Below, one piece after another: positions 47,926-59,424 of a stretch of 64,000 nucleotides of DNA; within the stretch, counting starts at the first letter, position 1, and each line of letters begins with the position of its first letter. This DNA is from Zygaena filipendulae (taxonomy: Eukaryota; Arthropoda; Insecta; Lepidoptera; Zygaenidae): contig OU015658.1 of NCBI GenBank assembly GCA_907165275.2, positions 818,501-882,500 of the forward strand. Direction: 5' to 3'. The notes under the pieces were generated by a model. That model was given only the letters and a program-made list of their open reading frames with translations. It was not told the origin of the DNA and did no database searches. Made by a program: the position numbers and the translations under genes.

Positions 47926-50624
47926 TCATGATTCAAAGAACTTTTTAGCTCTCAAGTTCCAATTGCTTTCCCATCTGGACTCTTGGAATTTGGTGAGCTC
48001 CCTCTCCATCTTGACTTTGACCTCATTCTGAGTATGGTTCCTGGGATATCCTTCAAACCATCTGACTATTTGTTTAGCCAATTCATCACTGTTCTTGAAT
48101 GTGTAACCATTGACACCATCTTCAACCAACTCGTTTATACTGAAATTTTTTTAAAACATTATTTTATGACAGTTTGGTTTGGTTTGAAAAATGGGGTGGC
48201 TAACTGGGTGTGGATAGCGGATAGCCAAATCTGAGCCAAATCTAGCTGGGATTTGTACCCTTGTATTGATTTTTTTTATTTAAAAGACTAATTGCATCAT
48301 TTAATAGGGTAAGCCAAATGGGAAGTAATTAAAAATGCCAAATTCAAGATAAAGGTCTCATTTTTAGGAAAGTATTAATTATTTGTTTTGTTTTTACATC
48401 TATACTTTAAGTAATCACTATTCAAAATGTGGTGTTGGTTCAGTGCAGTTTTATCATGCATAAAACTACTTAAACCCTTATAAAATCTATAAAAACACTT
48501 ACCATTGAAAGCTAAAGGCTAACACTGGCAAACCAGCACCAAACATATCAACAACTTTCATTGGTAAATCAAGCCCTGATGAGCTAGTATGGAGACAGAC
48601 TCCCAAGTCAGCACTAGCCACCATAGTTGGATAATCACAAGCCTCCAACCAGGGTGTCACTACCGTCACATGTTGCCAACTTTTGGAGGCTATTAGCTGA
48701 ATGTAATGCTGCTTCATTGGACCTTTGCCTGTGATTACACATAGCAGTTTTGGTAGTTTCTTTGTCAGTGTGTAGGTAGTTTCATATACTGAAAAAATAA
48801 ATTATCAACTAATTTTTTATCAAGTAAAGGCTTTCCTATATTTTAGCTGTGGTGGTTAATTGCTTGCTCTGACCACCCAACATCAGCATCACTTTGAATA
48901 GTATATAGACACGAAGTTATTATTTATTTAGTATGAGAATCTTCAAAAAGATAAATAGGGTTGCATAATTTAGACCACATATTTCAGAGGCACATATATT
49001 TCACATGATAACAAGAAAGAGAGACTACCCATAATTTAAAAGTTATCGGCACTTTCCACTTTCTACAATAGGGATGTTGACTACTATTGAAAATCAAAAT
49101 TCTAATTAGTCCTTCAGTTAGAAAATAAAAAAAACAATAGACACGTATTTTTTGCTTTTTTAAATAAATTAAAATATACAGAGATAAAGGGCATTAAAGT
49201 TTAGGATGAGGAGGTCGTGACGTCACTAACCGCAAAACCGCCATACAAACTGTCAGAATAGTGACGTCACGTGAAATTTCAACTCAATATATCGCCGTTA
49301 TTTTTTGATTACATAAAAAAAAAAATACGTGTCCAATATTTTTTAATAATCTACAAGACGGACTAAAAAATAAAAATTAGTCAACATGCCCATTGAATAT
49401 TATATGAGCGGCAATTTATTTATTTTTTTATTCTTCTTCCACAATAAAGTAATTAATAATACTGAGACCATCGAAGTAGGGTTAGCAATTATTTAGTTCT
49501 TAAAGTGCTCATTTATGTTATACAACATTGTTAACCTGTCTGTGGTCCTATTGATAATAAATTAAAAAAAAAAAGTACAAATGGCGAACTTAATGCCTTG
49601 CAGCATTCTGTGCGCCTTATTATTTTTAATATGCTCTAGTCTAGCCAGATCTCAGATTGAATATTTATAACGAACAAACAAATATTTACCTTGCAAAGCC
49701 TCCATCAATATGCCAAAGTCTTCATCTTGTGTCCAACTGGTGCTACTGAACAATAAGCCTGGCCTGTCTGTTCTAAGCTCAACTTTACTGTCAACAACTT
49801 GAGTGAATGCTGTCTGATTAATGGTCTCACTTGGGTGTTCATTGCATCGTTCTTGGCTTAGGCATCCAAATTCAGGATACTGCTGGCTCATCTTCAGCAG
49901 AAAGACATGTTTCTCTTCCAATGTTATTGGATGGAATATTTTTGGTGGTCTGTCATACAAAACTGTGGCTCTGAAAACATAGTCATTACACACAATTTTT
50001 TGGTTTAAATATGCTTTAAAAAAGAAAAACAATTCTATTCATGTTAAAAACCAAAATATAGGAAGAGACTTACTCTATGTTCCATTTCTGTAATAGATCA
50101 TCCTTCATAGCATATGTCACACAAAGATTGTGGTTAGACGACTGACCAAAATAATGCTCTATATTCTTAGAAATACTTAGTAAAAAGCTGTCGGTTGGCA
50201 AAGATAGTGACATTATTGAATATGCATAATTGTGCCAATCAATTAGAAATTTTGTTCTGGTTACCAAGCAGTAGAACCGACATATCGGTAACGTAGGTAT
50301 AGCAGGAGGGTTCTGACACAGCAAGTAGTCGCAGTTACCGCTTATGAGCAGGGATAAAAATAGGCTTATAGACTGCCATAGCGCCTTGACGGAGTACTGA
50401 ATGAGTTTCGGACCTTTATTGAAAACTAACGGATATAGCTTAGTGATGCTAATATTTTTATTCTCTAAAACCTCTCGCAAAGGCGCAGTGTCGACGTAGG
50501 CGATTATATTCACCGAGAGCCCGTTATTTGCAAGTGATAAGGCATGATATTGCATGCGTGGACTTCGGCCAATGTCTCCTAATACTACTACTTTTGCCGA
50601 TTTCCTACCAGTTACTTCTATCAT
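47926..50624 (-). CDS. Alg1: ALG1, beta-1,4-mannosyltransferase of dolichol-oligosaccharide synthesis
   Basis: Four exons, 50624-50074, 49970-49690, 48788-48503 and 48139-47926, join in phase into 443 residues. The family (GT33) adds the first mannose to GlcNAc2-PP-dolichol on the cytosolic face of the ER. Visible marks are [20 protein letters not shown] at the N-terminus, [12 protein letters not shown], the [17 protein letters not shown] block, [10 protein letters not shown] and [20 protein letters not shown], the GT-B donor-site region. A hydrophobic segment near residues 75-100 probably sits on the membrane. I place the start at the ATG at 50624. Unlike the human protein there is no long N-terminal membrane anchor. 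A copy of the CRE-bearing MITE sits in intron 2. Confidence 0.95.
49074..49402 (-). repeat. CRE-bearing foldback MITE, copy 3, in ALG1 intron 2
   Basis: Reverse-oriented relative of 2528-2866 with high similarity. The centre keeps both TGACGTCA palindromes around AACCGCCATACAAACTGTCA. The ends read TTGACTACTATTGAAAATC and AAAATTAGTCAACATGCCCA. Confidence 0.8.
49558..49625 (-). repeat. Retroelement 3' tail fragment in ALG1 intron 2
   Basis: The complement of the 21775-21877 tail: an A-run, then GTACAAATGGCGAACTTAAT and GCCTTGCAGCATTCTG. Confidence 0.55.
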
Positions 50625-50929
50625 GTTAACGATCTGTTGTAGCTTGCACAAACTACTTAGAGATTGGTAGCTTGTAGCTAAAACGTATCACAACTCACAA
50701 GTAAAAAGGACATCGGACAACAAACATTTTCGTCACAAATTAACTAGACTTATTTTCCGGGCGCGGTATTTAGACTTTTCATTTTAGTGATTACTTAGAT
50801 GTATATTATTTACTCTGAGCTTAGATTAAATCGTTTTCGGCATTGCCATTTGTCGGCATTTTCCACAGACGAACACATTATTTTTATTTATTTTTTCATT
50901 GGTTTTGATGGTTTTGATTGACTGATTGA

Positions 50930-51710
50930 TAGGGATGCAAACGATACATCGATGTTTGAAAAACATCGATGTTTGAAAAACATCGATGTTTTAACATCGA
51001 TGTCGAAACCTAAACCATTATGAACAATGTCAGCTACACACAAACATCTTAATGGTAAATTAATGCGGTGGGATTTTTTTAGGGTGTTATTTTTAGGGGT
51101 ATTTCTTGAGGTTTTTTGCTTCTTATATTTATTTATTATTCTCTTTTATTAGGTACTAATTATTATTATTTCAATATTAGAGTCTGAAAAAAAATACGAA
51201 AGATAAAACTAAGGCAGAAATAGAATTTCATATGTTCATGTCATCTACTGTTACTCTTATACAGAGAAATGCGTTGGATGACTTGAAGGGGCTATTTCTC
51301 AGGCTCCATAATTTAGCCATGACTTATTTGCCTATCGTGGCAACTTCGGTACCCAGTGAGCGGTTATTCTCTGAAACTGGAGCTACAATCACCCAGGAGC
51401 ATGGAATTAATAAGTACTTAATAATTCCATGCCCAGGAGAGAAACCGCTTACTGGGCACCAGGTTGTCAAAATTATTATTTTTAAATTCTGTATTAAAAA
51501 AATAAATATCACAGAATTAATAAAATAGTTTTTTGTTAAAATAAAGATAATTCTTTAAAATAAATTTTGAAAATAAATAGTGTCTTATTTCTGCAAAAAA
51601 AACATCTATATATCGTTCATAAACATCGATGTTTCTAACATCGATGTTTCATTTTTCAAAAAATTGATGTTCTAACATCGATGTTTTTTATGAGCGATGT
51701 TGCATCCCTA
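50930..51710 (+). mobile_element. Internally deleted hAT transposon
   Basis: The ends are inverted repeats beginning TAGGGATGCAA. The only coding relic, in frame at 51232-51420, contains LHNLAMTYLPIVATSVPSER and LFSETGATITQE, the C-terminal dimerisation (hATC) motif of hAT transposases. After that the frame runs into an inverted duplication of the same segment. Both ends hold several copies of the palindrome AACATCGATGTT. The rest of the transposase is gone, so the element is not autonomous. It lies 305 bp upstream of the ALG1 start. Confidence 0.85.
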
Positions 51711-52258
51711 CAATCAGTGATTGAGGTTTTGATACTTTTGACACGTAGATCTGTCTACGTTTTGACGGTTGATCATTTTTGGGTATGTTCAGTAAACAGT
51801 AAACACTGAAAGCACTAAGGTATGTCGTCACTGTAGTGTAACTTGTTACCTGTCTACCAGTAGGTACCAGTAGGTAGTTTAGAACGGAACGCAGGCCGCA
51901 GCTCAGTCCAGTATACTGTCATCCATATCTTTGTCACTCATGTACTAGTATAGTATTACCTAAATAATTTTTTACGCCCCTGGGTACGTTAATAAGCTCG
52001 CCGTGACATTCAAGAGGCTCGAGTGCTATGCAGCTTAACTAGTTTTTTCAAATCTCGGTGATTGTGATGTGATTACAGCAGATGAATGTACTGAGCTCTT
52101 AAAAAATATCGAATTTAACACAAGGATTAAAATATCGATGACCGATATCGATTATTTTCTGAAAAAATATCGATATTGTTTACACATCCGGGCATCCCTA
52201 ATTCATAAACAAACAAAACAAACGTCAAACAGTACTGGGTACTCAGAAGAATAAAACT

Positions 52259-52436
52259 TTATACGGGATTTACACTCGCGCCTCGTTCCTCGCCTCGTGG
52301 TTCGTCTTGTGGCCAGGTACGAGGCGCGAGTGTAAACGCTGTTTTATCGGCGTTTACACTCGCACCTTGTTCCTCGTCTTGTGCTTCGTTTCGTGGTGGG
52401 GTACGAGGTGCGAGTGTAAACGCTGCCTCGTCCCGT
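52259..52436. repeat. Two adjacent hairpin units of a CGCGAGTGTAAAC element
   Basis: The first hairpin, about 52267-52338, is bounded by TTTACACTCGCGCCTCGT and its near-complement. The second, about 52350-52421, is bounded by GTTTACACTCGCACCTTGT and its near-complement. The two units are about 70 bp each and 78% or so alike by eye. Related GC-rich sequence occurs at 54225-54545. Confidence 0.75.
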
Positions 52437-53094
52437 CGCTCGTGCGTGCGACCGCGACCGCACGATCGATGGAAAAGAGACAAAAGAGCTGCGGCCTGCA
52501 GTGCGTTCAGTTCAGTTGTCTTTGAGCTAGCAACAAGGGAGGATGTCGAAGTGTTAGCGGCAACAAGACGACTTTGCTTACTGAGCTTTTACTACTACTC
52601 GATTAATTTTAATAAATGAAATCCTTACTTATTATTCTAAAAATCTTTATATTATAAAGTTTGTATGGATTGTATGGATGTTTGTTACGTTTTCACGCAA
52701 AAACTACTGAATGGATTTCAACTTTACAATATTTGAAACTTTACAATAAAACAGCTATAAAAATATCAAAAAATAATAATAATAGCTATAGATTCCTATT
52801 AAGTATCATATTATATATCTACTGTCTGCTATCTGCTCTATAGGATTTTTTACCAAGCTTGGCTAATAATTATTGTATTAATATTGCGCCATCTATGTAT
52901 TGCTACCAAAAGTTTTTTGAAATTTGAACTGTCCTGTGCCTGTATGTGCGTGATACAGGTTCTCGACGGTTAAAATTTCATTTATTCCTGAAATAATCAA
53001 GAGATGTCGTTAACCATTATTTTGTAAACGTCGAAAATTAAATGCATGTATAGGCTAATATTTTGATCTTGCTTCAAGTAGAAGCAATTCAGAA

Positions 53095-54018
53095 TAACAG
53101 ATAGGGTACTTTTTATCCCGGAATTCCCGCAGGATCTTTAAAATTAACGCGGATGTCACCGCGGGGAAACGCTAGAATATAATAGCTAGTAAAATAAATA
53201 AATTAAATAAATAATTAAACTTTAAATAAATAATTTAAAAAAATTAAATAAATAAAATTGTCAATATCATCTTCTTCTGCGCCGGGTGTCATCGACTGTT
53301 TTTTGCGCAGGAGATGCTGTCGAAAGGTTTATTGTTTAGTGCGGTTGGAGGTCTACATATCTATCTATCTATCTATAAAAGATAGAAAGAATCCGCGATT
53401 CTGTACATTGAATATTTTTAACAAAAACTGACAGGGGACGGAACGGAGCAGACGGACGGGGGGGGGGAAGAGTAACCAAGCACAAAAAAAGGGTTTTTAA
53501 AAATCTTTTCTGTCTTTCTGTCTGTTCACGATAATCTCCGAATCTACTGAACGGATTGTCATGCGGTTTAGGATTAAGCTTAACCTGGAGTTACATAGGC
53601 TTTGTTTCATTGAAATCGGATGTCGGGAAAAGAAGTTGTTGTATAAAAAGTTGTTGTATAGAAACTTTTCGCGCGGGTGAAACCGCGGGGCACAGCTAGT
53701 ACTAATATAATAAAAGAGTAGAATCCGCGATTCTGTACATTGAATATTTTTAACAAAAATTGACAGGGACAGGTAAACGAAGAGTAACCAACCATAAAAA
53801 AGGGTTTTTAAAAAATATTTTCTGTCTGTCTGTCTGTCTGTCAGTTCGCGATAATCTCTGAATCTAATGAACGGATTGTCATGCGGTTTTCGCAGGTAGA
53901 TTAAGCTTAGCCTGGATCTACATAATTATAGGCTTTGTTTCATTCAAATCGGATGTCAAGAAAAAAAAGTTGTTACATAAAAACTTTTCACGCGGGTGAA
54001 ACCGCGGGGCACAGCTAG
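53095..54018 (-). repeat. Dispersed repeats including a direct duplication
   Basis: A short reversed copy lies at 53095-53175. About 53390-53702 and 53715-54018 are direct duplicates, each running from GAATCCGCGATTCTGTACAT through GAACGGATTGTCATGCGGTT to GTGAAACCGCGGGGCACAGC. A TTTCTGTCTGTCTGTCTG run lies inside the second. Confidence 0.75.
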
Positions 54019-54224
54019 TTTCTTAATAAAATCTAGTCCATATAACGTTTACTTTTTGGTTATTTTTGTGGAATCTATGTTTGGGATCCCAAATTATCGG
54101 TTTCTTTTAAAATAATTCTAGAAACCAAAACGTTTCTTGTTGCAAGTTACAACCAATCCAATTATGCATGCAGTTTAAAAGCACACAACCATCGCGGCCC
54201 AAAGTTGAAACCCGACTGAAGCGA

Positions 54225-54545
54225 GAACGCGAGTGTAAACACCACGCTCGCTTTGACGCGAGGTCCTTTGACTCGTGACCAAAAAACCGCTCCGGAAGCG
54301 AGCGGTGCAAGTGACGAGGCGAGGAACGCGGCGAGCCCCTAGCGTCTGTTCACACTCGCGCCTCGTCCCTCGCCCCGCGCCTCTTGCTCCTTTTTCGTCC
54401 CTTTGACTCGTGACAAAAAAGCCGCTCCGGGGGACGCGAGCGGCACGAGCGGCGAGGCGAACCACGCGGCGAGCGACGAAGCGCGAATGTAAACAGTCGC
54501 TCGGGGCTCGCCGCGTGGTTCGCCTCGTTGCTCGTACGCGAGTTT
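54225..54545. repeat. GC-rich CGCGAGTGTAAAC element upstream of RNPC3
   Basis: The sequence is built from GGCGAGGAACGCGGCGAG-type words and two copies of TTTGACTCGTGACAAAAAA-type sequence about 140 bp apart. Outer ends carry GAACGCGAGTGTAAACA and a diverged complement. It is related to the hairpins at 52259-52436. It ends about 325 bp before the RNPC3 start codon. Confidence 0.6.
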
Positions 54546-54869
54546 TAGTTGTTAGAGTTTTCATCAAAGTTAGAGTATATTTTCACCGCGTAGTGATTAC
54601 CTTCTCTCGGTTTTCACTTTTCAGTTGCTTTTCAGTTTTCACTTTGGTTGTGCTATGTCTAGTTAATCTGAGAATTAGTGAAACATAAAATAGACTGATT
54701 ATTTATTTTGTAATGCAGGTACACTAAGAGTAAACTAGTTAATATACTCTTTGGAGTAAACAGTTAAGTTTCTTCTAAAACTGCTTCGTATATCAAGTTA
54801 TTATATGTATATATACTGTATTCGTTGTTATCAGCCAATATCACAAAAATAATAAACTGGTGAAACGCA

Positions 54870-56156
54870 ATGTCTAAAGTACTAATGATACGCCATTTAC
54901 CGGCGGCACTTACTCTAGAGGACAAAGAAAAACTTCTAAAACATTTCGGTGCTGAAAAAGTTTGGGAAACTTCCTCGAAGCGTAACTATGTGTTCGCATC
55001 GTTTGCTAACGTGGACATTGCTAAGTTGTCCCTGGCCAGGCTTCATCAGCTTGAGATCGGTCAGAGGAGGTTAGTCGTCGAATATTGCTTCCAAAAAGAA
55101 CCACTCAATAAAAAAAAAATTATTGAGCACAATTCATTGAACTCACAACAAGTAAAAGAGTTTCTAAGACAATTGAACGCTTGGAATCCTTCAGTAGACT
55201 TCCACCAACCGCCACCGGTACATCTCAAATACTGTTATCCTGAAGTAACACCAAAAACTATTGTAAATATTGTTTACGCTTTATTTTCACACAAACCATT
55301 TTATACACAAGTTCTACATTTAATGAATAAAATGTCTATAGAAACACCTTTCAGTGAAAATGAAAAGGCTATTGAGTTTTTCAAAAATACATTTAGAGAA
55401 TTCTTTATTGATGAAATTGGCCTTATACTTCCACCTGAAAGTGAGGCAGAATCAGAGTTGTCAAGTGATGAAACAGAACAGCCGAGAGAGGCATTACCAA
55501 TGATTGTCAAAAGAAAACATACACTGCCCAAGATGCGAAAACGTGCTGCAGCTGTATTATCAACAGCCACATTGCCTAAAGCCAAAAGAGTTGCTGTGAG
55601 CCAACATGAAATATTCGAAAATACAACACCTATACAGGAACCTAAGAAAATATCTCTAATTGTACATCAGGATATGTTGCAAAAGCAATCTGAAGAGTCA
55701 GAAGTAGTAGGTGAACTGGGCAAGTTCCAAAAAGAGGAGAAATTAGTTGTAACCGATGAACAACCAGTAGAGCTTGAACAGCCAACCATTACTAAAAAAG
55801 AACTTATGCAGAATCGAATATCTTACAGAGAAATGAAAATGTTACCAATATTTAAAAACTACCACCCTGGCCAGCCCTCAATGAGACTGTATATTAAAAA
55901 TTTATCCAAAACTGTAACCGAGCAGGATGTTAAGAGAATTTACAGACGTTACATAGAAGATCTCACAGATGAACAACAGATAGGTTTTGATGTTAGAGTG
56001 ATGCAAGAAGGAAGAATGAAGGGCCAAGCCTTCGTTACGTTTCCATCTGTAAAAATATCTGAAAAAGCTTTGAATGAAACAAACGGATTCATCTTAAAAG
56101 ATAAGCCAATGATTGTGCAATTTGCTAGGGCTGCTAATAAAAAATCCATTGACTAA
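54870..56156 (+). CDS. RNPC3: RNPC3 / U11-U12 65K protein of the minor spliceosome
   Basis: A single uninterrupted frame of 428 residues. The N-terminal RRM starts at VLMIRHLPAALTLEDKEKLL with RNP1-like NYVFASF near residue 40. A charged linker with PP motifs and a predicted 55-65K-type segment (residues about 85-130) follows. The C-terminal RRM, residues about 335-425, reads RLYIKNLSKTVTEQDVKRIY and GQAFVTFP. The family bridges U11 (through the 59K protein) and U12 snRNA (through the C-terminal RRM) in recognition of U12-type introns. The human protein is about 517 residues, so the linker is shorter here. AATAAA is at 56283-56288. The gene is convergent with NOL11. Confidence 0.93.
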   Translation: MSKVLMIRHLPAALTLEDKEKLLKHFGAEKVWETSSKRNYVFASFANVDIAKLSLARLHQLEIGQRRLVVEYCFQKEPLNKKKIIEHNSLNSQQVKEFLRQLNAWNPSVDFHQPPPVHLKYCYPEVTPKTIVNIVYALFSHKPFYTQVLHLMNKMSIETPFSENEKAIEFFKNTFREFFIDEIGLILPPESEAESELSSDETEQPREALPMIVKRKHTLPKMRKRAAAVLSTATLPKAKRVAVSQHEIFENTTPIQEPKKISLIVHQDMLQKQSEESEVVGELGKFQKEEKLVVTDEQPVELEQPTITKKELMQNRISYREMKMLPIFKNYHPGQPSMRLYIKNLSKTVTEQDVKRIYRRYIEDLTDEQQIGFDVRVMQEGRMKGQAFVTFPSVKISEKALNETNGFILKDKPMIVQFARAANKKSID

Positions 56157-57015
56157 ACATCACAAAAGAAGAAATACTGTGAAATAGCTGAATGAACAGG
56201 TTGTTTTGAGGTTCCTGAAAGGCTCTTTTGGCGTTGTTAACATCCCTTCCTTCTTGGTTAGCATGTTGATCTGCAATTTCTTAATAAATTCAAATGGTAA
56301 ACGACAAAAAATGTATTATTTATTTATTTAATCGAAATATAAATTCAAATAAAATAAGAAATAAGTTTAGAGCAAAAAATAAGAGTTTGTTGTCCTCATC
56401 TTTTAGGGTAAATTTCATACTAACATCACACCAATAGGGAACATACAGCAATATTTTTTATTCAGTGCACAAACTTTGACAAATCAAACATAAATAAAAA
56501 TATATAACATACATAACTCTTATCTGTATGGGCATAGTTAAAATTGTTTTGTTGGTTTAATAATTTCTAGATGTAAAATTGCAATTTCACTTTAGGGTGG
56601 GGGCCGAGGGGGTCTCACAAATGTGCCCAGGATGGGGGAGGGGTCAAAAAATCACAAAATTAGTGTGACGTACTTTATGGATGACACCTAAAGGAATTAT
56701 ATATGTAGTATGAGTATTTTTGCGATTTTCAAACTCCCCTGTCTTAGCTTTGTCTTTATCTTGGCCAAACCAAAATGATCAGGTATTAATTGCCACTTTT
56801 TCAGAATACCTGGCTTTAGAAAAATCTATCTTTTCAAAATAAAACCAATTTCCCTTTTACCAATAAAGAGATCAGATGTGTGCTTGCACTTTTGAGCTTC
56901 GTAATTTAAGTGTTTTGCTTTGCTTAAAGCGTAAAATTCTAAATTGTTGGCTAGAAACATGACTTGGTAAAACAGAATAAGAAGTCAAATGAAAAAAAAA
57001 CTATTTACAATGTAT
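56157..57015. other. RNPC3/NOL11 3' spacer
   Basis: Holds the RNPC3 poly(A) signal at 56283 and an AT-rich stretch. Around 56590-56700, a G-rich block (GGGTGGGGGCCGAGGGGGTC) runs into AAATCACAAAATTAGTGTGA, which looks like part of a dispersed repeat but has no second copy in this window. No gene is seen. Confidence 0.5.
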
Positions 57016-59352
57016 TTATATTTCCATCAACTTAATAGAATAGGACAGAGTATCTTCAGATTCTTCATCTGCATTACTATCAAACAATTTGTTTATTAAA
57101 GGCTTTAAATCATTAGCAATATTAAATATTTGAAGAAGTCTCAAAACAACATCATGAACTCTATCTAACACATACAATACTTTATCACTTTTATTTGCCA
57201 AATACTGCTGGAAGAACCCATCAATCAATGATGAACAGTAATCAAGTAATTTTGCCTCATTTATTGCACTAATTTCTTCATTAATATCTAACATATATGC
57301 TATGTAATTTAATAGGAATAACACTTCATCAAATGTTAAACCATTTATTACATGTGGTACAGAAGTAAACGTTATTTGCAAAATATAATCTAAGAATTCA
57401 AATTTTTCTTTTCTGATTTTTTCTTTACTGAAATTAAATCTGTTACAGGAGCAGAGGTTTAAAAATCCCTCATGATCAGTTACATCAATTTCATCTGGAT
57501 TGACTAATTTAATAGCATATTTTATTAAACGTACCATAACTGGTGCCTTGATATCACTGAATTCCTTGATGACTTGCAACACACTACTGTAATCATTTAT
57601 TTCAAGTAACTGTAGTATATCTTCAGGGCATTTAGCTTTTTCTTGTTGTAGTTCCAAAGCTTTTTTAACTTCGGTGCATGTTGGAGAATTTGATGTAGTT
57701 TCATCAGTTGTCCAATCATATATTGTATACTCATTGATTGGAGACACGACTTCAGGAATTTTTTTCTCCAAGGATTTGACATGGTCCAGTGTGTAAAACA
57801 ACATACCGATGTGGTTAGTTGTTTCTAATATTATGTAGCTGTTGTAACAATATAGTTTTGCATCTTCAGGATACATTTTCATGGGATATTTGCAGAATTC
57901 AACATCAAGGAACGTATTATATATAACAATCATAGCTCCATCTTGCTCTTTATTGTTACCAAAAAAAACTAGATGGTCATCTCCCATTGAAGCCATGGAG
58001 ACGCTAGGAAATGTTGATATTAATGGGATAAATGTGCTGAAATTTCGCCAAGTCTTCTTGAGCAAGTCATACACTCTCATCTTACAATCACTCCCTGGAA
58101 GACAAATGTACAAACAAATTATTTTTTTATAGCTAGATTCCAGTATAAATATCATTACAAAAAGGTACAATAGCTATCAAGCTTTTCTAATATAATTTTT
58201 TTTTAACTTGTTAAGCTCTTTAAAATGTCATGAAGTGTGCCCATTCTCCTTTACAATATTCATAAATAAGAACTTGGAACCCCTATAATCTTTTGTTCAT
58301 TTAAAACTCATTGTTTGTAATTTGTTATGCATGAATTTATGGATTTCATTAGAATCTCTAAAACATAGCTTGTAGCTTTCTCCAGGGTTCGAGCTGTATT
58401 TATCCTCATACTCATCAAATTGAAATAATAAACAAAGCAGTTCACTCTTGAGAACTTATCAAAGAGGCAGTTTTTTTAATATTGGTACACGACAAAAATA
58501 TTGTTTACTTACACAATATGAAGACAGATGGTACCTGTGCTATATCTATAAGTTTACCAACCACATGAACATTTTCATCCCTTGTTAATTTCTCTTTAAC
58601 TATAACGGTTCTTTCTAAATCACCAAACTCTTCTCGCAGGCGACAAGTGATTATCGCATACACATTTTTATTGTTCTTAACAATGTAACATATGTACGGG
58701 ACGTTATTTGTGTTGAAGCGTTGCGCGTCTACTATCACATCTGTGTCTTTTAGTAGCGGCTTCGAATCACCAATCGTTTTATGATGATCCAATGCGTATG
58801 GTAGCGAGGCACAATTGCCATTCGAGAATATGATGGTTGAGGGATGGTCTTTCTCAGGTAGCACTTTATGAATGTGAAGTGGAAACTGCAAACAACAAAT
58901 ACAATCATACAACAAATGTTTATTAGAAAAAATCTATTCAACACAATATTATTACTACAAAACACCGCTCACCTTGTATTTTTTTATTTTGTCCAAATTT
59001 TCAGAGTTTTCTTTCCACAATTTGATTGTTTTATTATTAAACACACCAACGTAACTATGCAGATCGGTATCGTAGATAACATTTGAGGTTATGTGATCTC
59101 TCGATGTCCAACCACCTATTTGTTTTTGATCTGAAAGCTACAATTGAAACATTTCATAGTAAATGCTGGTTTAAAAAGTAGGAATAATACAGAATTAAAA
59201 GCGCATTCTCAATACTTTACCTTGTATATATTGACTACATTCCTTCCCAACGTCACTATTACACGTTCTTCGTCTTTATCCTGAGATACCCCCAAAAAAC
59301 TTTTCTGTTCTATCAGTGGACACAAAGCGTAATAACTATGCAATTCAGTCAT
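57016..59352 (-). CDS. NOL11: NOL11, nucleolar U3 snoRNP-associated protein
   Basis: Four exons, 59352-59221, 59137-58973, 58885-58513 and 58094-57016, join in phase into 582 residues. The N-terminal half has the beta-strand pattern of a WD-like propeller: VIVTLGRNVVNIYK, then LSDQKQIGGWTS, which lines up with VSDQKPLGSW in human NOL11, then NNKTIKLWKENSENLDKI. The C-terminal half is helical, with LTFDEVLFLLNYIAYML and LPLINKLF-type helices, and ends LSYSIKLMEI like YSIEVLELF in human. NOL11 is a UTP-A (t-UTP) factor needed for rDNA transcription and early pre-18S processing. The human protein is about 719 residues; the fly-type version is shorter. The exon 2 acceptor at 59138 was chosen for frame; a second AG lies seven bases downstream. 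Confidence 0.9.
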
Positions 59353-59424
59353 TGTAAATTTATACAAGAATTTAAAAAATCACAAAAATAACGTGGAAAT
59401 CACAAGACACCCACCACTAGGCAT

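Noticed and set aside
50940..51010. Regular AACATCGATGTT repeats as a CRISPR-like array
   Set aside because: Units are 12-bp palindromes with short similar spacers inside a hAT element in a eukaryote.
51324..51512. Minus-strand frame in the hAT remnant
   Set aside because: It arises because the hATC segment is duplicated in reverse; it is a mirror of the plus-strand relic.
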